Source: Hyphomicrobiales bacterium
Lineage (GTDB): Bacteria > Pseudomonadota > Alphaproteobacteria > Rhizobiales > Aestuariivirgaceae
Direction: 5' to 3'
DNA: 5,116 bases
NCBI GenBank assembly: GCA_012032065.1
Contig: JAAURV010000239.1
Span: forward strand, 1 to 5,116
Shown: positions 1 to 5,116 of the stretch, in pieces
Layout: the number at the start of each line of letters is the position of its first letter
Position numbering within the stretch: the stretch's first letter is position 1
Notes under the pieces: model-generated
Told to the model about the DNA's origin: nothing
What the model saw: only the letters and a program-made list of their open reading frames with translations
Databases searched by the model: none
Translations under genes and position numbers: made by a program

Positions 1-1715
1 GCGCGGCAGCGCCCGCAAGGCGGCGGCGGCGAGCACGGATGCGAATTTCGCGTTCCATTCGTTTTCGCAATCGAGCGCCATGGCGTAAGGCAGATAGCGT
101 TCGAAAAGTTCCGGCGTCTTCTCCGGCGGATGCAGCACCTTGAGGCGCTCCTCTTCCGCGGTTGCAAGATACATGCGGAAGCCCTCGAGCTTGTCGAGCA
201 ACTGGCGGCCCATCGGCGTTGGCGCGCGAAGCAGGTAGTAGAAGGCGAGATTGGCGAGCCCCAGCAAAATGCCGCCCACCAGAATGGCCATCAATTGCGG
301 GTTCGTTCCTTGGTCAAACAGGATTGCGGCGGGCGCAACTACTCCGGCACCCATAAAGGGAATGAGAAAAAGCAGCGGGAAGACAGAGGCGATGCGGCGA
401 AACCCTCTGGCGGCGAAGAGTCCCTTGATCGCTCCCCAGGCAACCGTGAGGATCACGCCCCACCAGATGGCAGTCCAGCCCGTCGCAAAAAGGCCAAGCA
501 TTCCGGTTTCCGCGGGCAGCAGAAGCGCGGACCCGATCAGTACGGCGCAGGAGAGCGCGGCTCCAAGCGCGAACCAGCCGATATTGCGCATGAAAATCGA
601 ACCTTCGTATTCGCGCACCAGCCAATCGCGGAGTGCCCCCCGGCGCCGCCGATGCGGCGATGGTTCTCCTGCTTCAATTCGGTTCTCGATGCCGGAAGCG
701 CCCGCATCAACGCCGCTTCCGACTGCGTAAGCGGCGGACCGTTGTCTGCTTTGCGTTCGATCCAAAAGTCTCCGTCATCATCGCCGATGGTGAGACGCTT
801 CTTCACCGCGAGGCCAACCAGACCCGCTGCAAAGGCGCGGTCATCGAAGCTTTGACGCCAAATGAAGCGGCTCGCCGCCGGCCCAAGCCCCTCCGGCGGA
901 TGGAACAGCGGCACGATGGTTCCTTCCGGCGGATCGCGGCCCACGCGCGTCCATGCGAAGAGATAGTATCCGAGCACCGCGGCGATGCCCGCCAGCAGCG
1001 CGAAGAGACCGGCATTGTCCCTGATCCACCAGTTGAACTTGACCGCTTCGCTTGGCGCGGCGACGATGCCCTTCTGCCAGGCAATCGCGACGGTGAAGCC
1101 TTCGCCTTGCTGGAGCGCCGACGTGGTTCGCGCCGCATAGCGCGCTCCGGTTTCCTCGGTCACTTGGAAGCCGCGCCCCTGCTCTCCCTGACGGCCCGTG
1201 TAGCCAGCGGATTGCACGATGTCTGCGCCCGGCGGCAGCTCGATCCTGACCGATGCGGCATCGATGCGGAATGTCCAGTCATTGCCGGTGACATTCCAGT
1301 AAAGCTCGTCGAAGTCCTCGAAGAACCCAAGCGCACGGCGGACGCGATAGGTGATTTCATAGACGTGGGTGGCGCGATCAAGAAAGACATCGGACCTGCC
1401 GATGCGAATGCGCACGCCGTTCGACAGTTTTTCGATTGCGTAGTTTTCCGGCGCGCCATTTCTCTCGACGCCGACGACATCCAATCCGGCGACGGTGCGA
1501 ACGCCCGCGCGAGTGGTGTAGGTTGTCGGAATATCGCGCAGGATGCCGCGCTTGATTTCGAAGCCCTCGGCGTTGACCGCGATGGTTTCCCTCACTTCAA
1601 TGGAGGAATCCGCATCGATCCGGATATCGGCGTTGAAACTGCGAATGCGTTCCTCGGCCAAAGCCGATACGGCGCACAAGCAAAGAGCAAAGAGCGCGAG
1701 CAGAAGCCTGCGCAT
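1..1715 (-). CDS. DUF2207 family membrane protein, frameshifted, C-terminus beyond window
   Basis: Predicted membrane protein of the DUF2207 family; its biochemical role is unknown. It starts at the ATG at 1715 with a clear signal peptide (MRRLLLALFALCLCAVSALA, residues 1-20). An exported beta-rich domain follows (about 21-233, with the family-like stretch FEIKRGILRDIPTTY). A membrane segment lies at about 236-256, then a cytoplasmic part (VGRDPPEGTIVPLFHPPEGL). At about residue 359 the frame breaks in a C6 run (636-641). One added base restores a frame open to position 1, reading GALRDWLVREYEGSIF, then about four more membrane segments and the typical tail LPYAMALDCENEW. The reconstructed part is about 572 residues; the usual Gly/Ser-rich tail would lie outside the window. 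Without the repair, the product would stop at 537 (392 residues) with a nonsense tail. It begins 6 bases after the lemA stop, a common lemA-DUF2207 pairing, and is probably cotranscribed and translationally coupled, since its ribosome site is weak. Family assignment is from recalled motifs. Confidence 0.88.
636..641 (-). other. Single-base deletion (frameshift site) in DUF2207 gene
   Basis: A run of six C on the plus strand (six G in the gene sense). Read as written, the frame changes to a non-conserved tail ending at 537. With seven G, the codons continue as Gly-Ala-Leu-Arg-Asp-Trp and the protein stays open to the window edge with coherent membrane helices. The inserted residue could equally sit a few bases to either side. 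Sequencing error is more likely than a true mutation, but the sequence alone cannot decide. Confidence 0.8.
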
Positions 1716-1721
1716 GGCGCG

Positions 1722-2282
1722 CTACTTCTTGAAGTCGACCTTGGGCACTTCGCGCGCCGCCGCGTCTCCGATTTCGAAGAACTCGGCTTTCACGAATTTG
1801 AAGAAGTTGGCGACGACGTTGCTCGGGAAGGACTCGATCATGGTGTTGAACATGCGCACGGCGCCATTGTAATAGCGGCGCGACAACTGGATCTCGTCCT
1901 CGACGCCCGCGAGTTTTTCCTGAAGGTCGCGGAAGTTCGCATCGGCCTTGAGTTCCGGATAGGCCTCCGCAATAGCGAAGAGGCGGCCCAAGGCGGCCGA
2001 CATTGCTTGCCCCACCGCCGACTGCTCGCCAACCGTGCCGCCGGCGATGCTCTTGGCGCGCAGGTCGGCGATGTCGCGAAAGAGCTTGTCCTCATGCGCG
2101 GCATAGCCCTTCACGGTTTCGATGAGGTTGGGGATCAGGTCGGCGCGGCGGCGCAACTGCACGTCGATGCCGCTCCAGCCTTCGGCCACGAGGTTCTTGT
2201 TGCTCACCAGCGCGTTGTAGGCATAGACAAGATAGCCAACACCCGCGACGATGATCGCAAGCAGAATGTAACCGAGTGACAT
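1722..2282 (-). CDS. lemA: LemA family protein
   Basis: Intact 186-residue LemA family protein, close to the usual family length. Residues 3-20 form one N-terminal membrane segment (GYILLAIIVAGVGYLVYAY). The family hallmark follows: AYNALVSNKNLVAEGW, then a helix with DLIPNLIETVKGYAAHE. The rest is predicted as long helices, with FAIAEAYPELKAD and NFRDLQEKLAGVEDEI, and a C-terminus PKVDFKK. I chose the ATG at 2282 because it gives the normal LemA N-terminus and has GGAG 7 bases upstream. An upstream in-frame start at 2339 would add 19 proline- and arginine-rich residues before the membrane helix and is unlikely. LemA proteins are membrane-anchored with the helical part probably outside the cytoplasmic membrane; their function is poorly known. 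It is first in an operon with the DUF2207 gene, 6 bases apart. The two presumably act together at the envelope, which is an inference from their frequent pairing. Confidence 0.95.
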   Translation of the reverse strand: MSLGYILLAIIVAGVGYLVYAYNALVSNKNLVAEGWSGIDVQLRRRADLIPNLIETVKGYAAHEDKLFRDIADLRAKSIAGGTVGEQSAVGQAMSAALGRLFAIAEAYPELKADANFRDLQEKLAGVEDEIQLSRRYYNGAVRMFNTMIESFPSNVVANFFKFVKAEFFEIGDAAAREVPKVDFKK

Positions 2283-2289
2283 ATCGAAT

Positions 2290-2293
2290 CTCC
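2290..2293 (-). promoter_or_regulatory. Ribosome binding site of lemA
   Basis: GGAG on the minus strand, separated by 7 bases (ATTCGAT) from the ATG at 2282. It supports the shorter LemA start, which also matches the family N-terminus. Confidence 0.7.
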
Positions 2294-2310
2294 GCCCTGG
2301 CCTCGGTGAC

Positions 2311-2339
2311 GTTATCGGAGTTTCGGGGCTGGCAATCAA
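2311..2339 (-). promoter_or_regulatory. Possible sigma-70-type promoter for lemA-DUF2207
   Basis: On the minus strand, TTGATT (2339-2334) and GATAAC (2316-2311) are 17 bases apart and match the -35 and -10 consensus at 4 of 6 positions each. Transcription would begin near 2304, about 20 bases before the lemA ATG. The site lies in the 57-base divergent gap and abuts the start of the metallohydrolase gene. Such matches arise by chance, so this is only a candidate. Confidence 0.33.
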
Positions 2340-3215
2340 GTGAGCAGAAACATGCGCATCCTGAACCTCTCGCCCGGCATCTACGCCTACTACGAGGGAC
2401 GCGACATTGTTCTCCCGCCCACGCCAACCTGGGTCGAAGATGGAGCGCTATCGCTCGGCATCGCGAGTTATGCAATCGCCGATGGCAATGCCGCGCTGGT
2501 CTACGACACGCATGTGTCGGTGGACCGCGCCAGGGCGATCCGCGAACATGTCGAAAGCCTCGGCGCGCGGAACATCACCGTGGTCCTGAGTCACTGGCAT
2601 CTCGATCACATTGCAGGCAATGAAGCGTTCAAGGACTGCCGGATCATCGCGAATGCGCGCACCCGCGATCATCTGGCGCTTCATCGCGAAGCAATCGAAG
2701 CAGGGACATTGCATGGAGCGCCTGCAATCAATCCGCTCATTTTGCCCACCGAAGTCTTCGATGAAGAAATGACTCTGGACGTAGGTGGGCGAACGGTTAC
2801 GCTCAAGACCTTCGACATACACAGCAACGACGCGACCGTGATCTGGCTGCCAGACACACAGACACTGCTGGCGGGCGATACGCTGGAGGACACGATCACC
2901 TATGTCGCGGAGCCGCAATTCCTCGAAACCCATGTGGGCGAGCTTGACCGGCTCTTCGCTCTTGAACCCTTAGTCATTCTTCCCAACCACGGCGATCCGG
3001 ACATCATCGCTGCGGGCGGTTACTCGCGCACGCTGATCCGCGCCACGCAACAATATGTGCGAAGCCTTATCCGCTGCCGTTCCGGCGAGAGCTTGCGCGG
3101 CACGCCGCTCAGCGAATTCGTCGCCGGGCCGCTCAATGCGGGATGGATCAACTATTTCGAGCCCTATGAAGCCGTGCACCGTCAGAACGTCGAACGCATC
3201 ATCAAGGCGGCTTGA
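2340..3215 (+). CDS. Metallo-beta-lactamase-fold hydrolase
   Basis: Intact 291-residue hydrolase of the metallo-beta-lactamase (MBL) fold, presumably cytoplasmic since no signal peptide is seen. Metal-binding residues are in the expected order: H85-W-H87-L-D89-H90 (HWHLDHIAGN), H161 (DIHSNDAT), D180 (LLAGDTLEDT) and H217 (LPNHGDPD). This is enough for a two-metal site. The substrate cannot be read from the sequence. It does not look like a class B lactamase, and I cannot place it as the phosphonate enzyme PhnP. The start could be GTG at 2340 or ATG at 2352 (four residues shorter, starting MRILNLSPGIYAYYEG); neither has a strong ribosome site. It is divergent from lemA and lies 71 bases before phnW on the same strand, so it might be cotranscribed with the phosphonate genes. 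A role in that pathway is only suggested by position. It is one of two genes in the window with no sign of frameshift. Confidence 0.92.
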   Translation: MSRNMRILNLSPGIYAYYEGRDIVLPPTPTWVEDGALSLGIASYAIADGNAALVYDTHVSVDRARAIREHVESLGARNITVVLSHWHLDHIAGNEAFKDCRIIANARTRDHLALHREAIEAGTLHGAPAINPLILPTEVFDEEMTLDVGGRTVTLKTFDIHSNDATVIWLPDTQTLLAGDTLEDTITYVAEPQFLETHVGELDRLFALEPLVILPNHGDPDIIAAGGYSRTLIRATQQYVRSLIRCRSGESLRGTPLSEFVAGPLNAGWINYFEPYEAVHRQNVERIIKAA

Positions 3216-3241
3216 CGTTGGCAGTCCTGAAAATGCGCGAT

Positions 3242-3270
3242 TTGACCGATGGCTCGCGATGCACGAAAAT
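3242..3270 (+). promoter_or_regulatory. Possible sigma-70-type promoter for phnW-phnA
   Basis: TTGACC (3242-3247) and GAAAAT (3265-3270) are 17 bases apart in the 71-base gap after the metallohydrolase gene. They match the -35 consensus at 5 of 6 and the -10 consensus at 4 of 6. Transcription would start near 3277, on top of the ribosome site for the 3287 start. If real, it would favour the internal start at 3347. I see no Pho-box-like direct repeats in the gap. Confidence 0.3.
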
Positions 3271-3275
3271 GCAAT

Positions 3276-3281
3276 GAGGAG
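3276..3281 (+). promoter_or_regulatory. Ribosome binding site upstream of phnW (long start)
   Basis: GAGGAG followed by a 5-base spacer (TTCTC) and the ATG at 3287. It is the best-spaced Shine-Dalgarno site on the plus strand of the window and supports the long phnW start. A competing AGGAGG at 3339-3344 precedes ATG 3347 by only 2 bases, shorter than usual spacing. Confidence 0.6.
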
Positions 3282-3286
3282 TTCTC

Positions 3287-4458
3287 ATGAACAAGCCCGC
3301 CATGTTTCCCATGCGGCAATTCCACGGGCCCGAAGGCCAGGAGGACATGCCGTTTTCTCCTGACGCCGGGGGCCGCTCACAACTTCCCGCGCCGTCAAGC
3401 TCGCCATGCTGGCGGATTGGGGTTCGCGCGACATCGAGTTCCGCAATACGGTGGCCGATATCCGCAAGCGGCTGCTGAACCTCGCCGGCTGCGACGACAC
3501 CTATCAGTGCGTGATCATGCAAGGCTCCGGCACCTTTGCCATCGAGGCGGCGCTCGGCTCCTTCTGCGGCAAGGGGAACAAGACACTTGTCGTGTGCAAC
3601 GGCGCCTATGGAGAGCGCGCGGCGAAAATCCTCGAGCGCCTCGGCAGGCCGTGCATCACCATCGACAAGGGCGACAGCGCCGCGCCGTCAGCGGAGGACG
3701 TGGCATATCTTCTCGATGCCGAAACTTCCGTCACGCATGTCTGGTTCGTGCATTGCGAGACCACATCCGGCATCGTGAACCCCGTGAAGGAAATCGCAGA
3801 GGAGGCAAGGAAACGCGGCAAGATCGTGATGCTGGACGCCATGTCGTCCTTCGGTGCGCTGCCGCTCGACATGACAGGCGAAGGCATCGATGTGATGGTG
3901 TCCTCCTCCAACAAATGCCTCGAAGGCGTGCCGGGCTTTTCCTACGTGCTCTGCCGCACGGGCCTGCTTGACGCCTCGCGCGGCCAGTCGCATTCGGTCG
4001 TGCTCGATCTCTTCGAACAGTGGCGCGGGCTTGAATCGAACGGCCAGTTCCGCTTCACGCCGCCGACGCATGCGCTGGTGGCCTTCCATCAGGCGCTGAA
4101 GGAGCACGAGAAGCAAGGCGGCGTTGCGGCGCGCCATGCCCGCTATTCGCGGAATGCAAGGACGCTGATCGACGGCATGAGGAAACTCGGCTTCACCACG
4201 CTGCTTGGCGACGAGAATGCCGGCCCAATCATCCAGACTTTTCATTCGCCGCGCGATCCCAGCTTCGACTTCGAGGCCTTCTACGAGAAACTGCGGGCGC
4301 GGGGTTTTGCGATCTATCCCGGCAAACTCACCAAACGGCCAAGTTTTCGCATCGGCACAATCGGCCATGTCGATGTCGATGTGATGGAGGCCGCGGTCGA
4401 TGCGATCGCCGATGTGATCGGGGAAATGAAAGTCACCGATCTTTCCCCGGCTTCGTGA
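3287..4458 (+). CDS. phnW: 2-Aminoethylphosphonate--pyruvate aminotransferase, two frameshifts near N-terminus
   Basis: PLP-dependent class V aminotransferase of phosphonate breakdown: 2-aminoethylphosphonate plus pyruvate gives phosphonoacetaldehyde plus alanine, in the cytoplasm. Uninterrupted coding runs from 3406 to 4458. The N-terminus is recovered by removing one T from 3353-3356 and one G from 3368-3372, which yields the family signature MPFLLTPGPLTTS. Reconstructed length is 389 residues from ATG 3287, or 369 from ATG 3347, nearer the family's usual ~365-370. In the long numbering, SGTFAIEA forms part of the cofactor pocket. D183 in LDAMSSFGALP should contact the pyridine nitrogen, K209 in SSSNKCLEGVPG should bind PLP, and R354 in FRIGTIGH should hold the substrate carboxylate. 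The 26-residue D-to-K spacing equals that I recall for the Salmonella enzyme. As written, translation from 3287 leaves frame after about 23 residues, and the open part begins at ATG 3406, lacking the TPGP motif. phnA follows 3 bases after the stop. Confidence 0.92.
3353..3372 (+). other. Two single-base insertions (frameshift sites) in phnW
   Basis: A T4 run (3353-3356) and a G5 run (3368-3372) each carry one base too many relative to the conserved reading. Removing both gives Pro-Phe-Leu-Leu-Thr-Pro-Gly-Pro-Leu-Thr-Thr-Ser, the PhnW N-terminal motif, in frame with both the upstream start and the downstream body. Only five codons between the two sites lie in the intermediate frame, yet they spell LLTPG, which makes a double +1 event the simplest explanation. 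Confidence 0.85.
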
Positions 4459-4461
4459 ACC

Positions 4462-5116
4462 ATGGACAGGCGCGCGGCCCGCAGCATCGTCACCGTGAAT
4501 GGCAGAGACTACGCTTGGCCGAAAGCGCCTCTCGTGGTCATCTGTTGCGACGGGAGCGAGCCCGCATACATGGAAATCGCCCGCGCCAGGGGGTTGATGC
4601 CGGCGCTCGACCAAATGATAACGAAAGGCGAGAACCTGCGCGGGCTTTCGGCGATGCCGAGCTTCACCAATCCGAACAACCTGTCGATCGTCACCGGCGT
4701 GCCGCCGGCCGTGCACGGCATCTGCGGCAACTACTTCTATGATCGCGAAGCCGGGCAGGAGATCATGATGAATGATCCGAAGTACCTGCGGGCGGAGACG
4801 ATCCTGGCGGCGTTGCCAAGGCCGGCGCGAAGGTTGCGGTCGTGACCGCCAAGGATAAGCTGCGGCGGCTCCTCGGCAAAGGCCTCACCGGCATCTGCTT
4901 CTCGGCGAGAAGGCGAACGAGACGACGAAAACGGAGCATGGCATCGACAATGCGCTGGCCTTCGTCGGCAAGCCGCTGCCATCGGTCTATAGCGCCGATC
5001 TCAGCGAATTCGTCTTTGCGGCGGGCGTGAAACTGATGGAGTCGGTGCGGCCGGACATCATGTATCTCTCCACTACCGACTACGTCCAGCATAAGCATGC
5101 GCCGGGCACGCCGGCG
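4462..5116 (+). CDS. phnA: Phosphonoacetate hydrolase, two frameshifts, C-terminus beyond window
   Basis: Zinc-dependent enzyme of the alkaline phosphatase superfamily that cleaves phosphonoacetate to acetate and phosphate. The visible part is 219 reconstructed residues, about half of the protein. It opens with VNGRDYAWPKAPLVVICCDG, where D30 is a metal ligand, then T69 in MPSFTNPNNLSIVTG, the expected catalytic threonine, then VHGICGNYF and MMNDPKYLRAETIL. Later come VTAKDKLRRLLGKG, SADLSEFVFAAGVKL and YLSTTDYVQHKHAPG, whose D207 and H211 form the D-x3-H metal pair. D30 and T69 lie one residue from the Sinorhizobium meliloti positions I recall (29 and 68). One base is missing near 4815 (residue 118) and another near 4907 (residue 149). 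Read literally, the protein stops at 4845 after 127 residues. The ATG is 3 bases after the phnW stop with no clear ribosome site, so translational coupling is likely. The remaining metal ligands lie past the edge. Confidence 0.92.
4815..4907 (+). other. Two single-base deletions (frameshift sites) in phnA
   Basis: Near 4815 the sequence reads TTGCC where TTGGCC would keep the frame (Leu-Ala-Lys-Ala-Gly-Ala-Lys-Val). Near 4907 it reads GCGAG where GCGGAG would keep it (Ser-Ala-Glu-Lys-Ala-Asn-Glu). With both G residues restored, the frame is open to the last base of the window with family motifs before, between and after the two sites. Both lesions are a GG collapsed to a single G. Confidence 0.85.

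Noticed and set aside
130..855. A 241-codon plus-strand open frame near the left edge.
   Set aside because: The minus strand here encodes the shifted C-terminal half of the DUF2207 protein with coherent membrane helices. The plus-strand product is polar and repetitive in composition, typical of an antisense shadow.
633..2279. A 548-codon open frame on the plus strand opposite the DUF2207 gene and lemA.
   Set aside because: It is antisense to two genes with clear signal peptide, membrane segments and family motifs. Its translation is low-complexity, charge-rich and unrecognisable, as expected for a GC-rich shadow frame.
2340..3215. The metallohydrolase as PhnP (cyclic phosphate phosphodiesterase of the C-P lyase pathway).
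   Set aside because: It shares the metal-binding fold only. I do not see PhnP-specific features, and no C-P lyase gene is present.
3216..3286. Possible terminator or structured RNA between the metallohydrolase gene and phnW.
   Set aside because: Only a 4-base TGCA inverted match around CGAAAA (about 3260-3273) is visible, with no GC-rich stem or T run.
3353..3372. Programmed ribosomal frameshifting as an explanation for the phnW break.
   Set aside because: Two separate +1 events within 20 bases would be required, with no slippery heptamer plus structure seen. PhnW is not known to use recoding, and similar lesions occur in unrelated neighbouring genes.
3688..4716. A 342-codon open frame on the minus strand opposite phnW and phnA.
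   Set aside because: It overlaps the catalytic core of PhnW, its His/Arg-rich translation resembles no family, and it has no neighbours in a coherent operon.

Overview
This is a GC-rich bacterial chromosomal fragment. Its protein sequences most resemble those of Alphaproteobacteria, probably Hyphomicrobiales (rhizobia and relatives). That placement is inferred from protein flavour and from the phosphonate gene pair, not from a marker gene. I see no RNA gene, CRISPR array, insertion sequence or long repeat.

The left half (1-2282) is read on the minus strand. It is a two-gene envelope operon: lemA, then 6 bases later a signal-peptide-bearing DUF2207 membrane protein that runs off the left edge. 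The DUF2207 reading frame is broken by one missing base in a short C run at 636-641. A 57-base gap separates lemA from the divergent right-hand genes and contains a plausible lemA promoter.

The right half (2340-5116) is read on the plus strand: an intact metallo-beta-lactamase-fold hydrolase, then phnW (2-aminoethylphosphonate:pyruvate aminotransferase), then phnA (phosphonoacetate hydrolase), which runs off the right edge. PhnW makes phosphonoacetaldehyde from 2-aminoethylphosphonate. PhnA cleaves phosphonoacetate to acetate and phosphate. The linking enzyme, phosphonoacetaldehyde dehydrogenase (PhnY), is not in the window and would be expected nearby. The pair therefore points to the PhnW-PhnY-PhnA oxidative route rather than the PhnW-PhnX route.

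The most unusual property of the window is five single-base indels inside otherwise well-conserved genes: one in DUF2207, two in phnW and two in phnA. Each gene continues in a conserved frame after the indel, with the family motifs intact. This looks more like consensus sequencing error in short G/C/T runs than real gene decay. As written, however, three of the five genes do not encode full-length proteins. I annotate them across the indels as single genes. I found no convincing undescribed system; the genes belong to known families.
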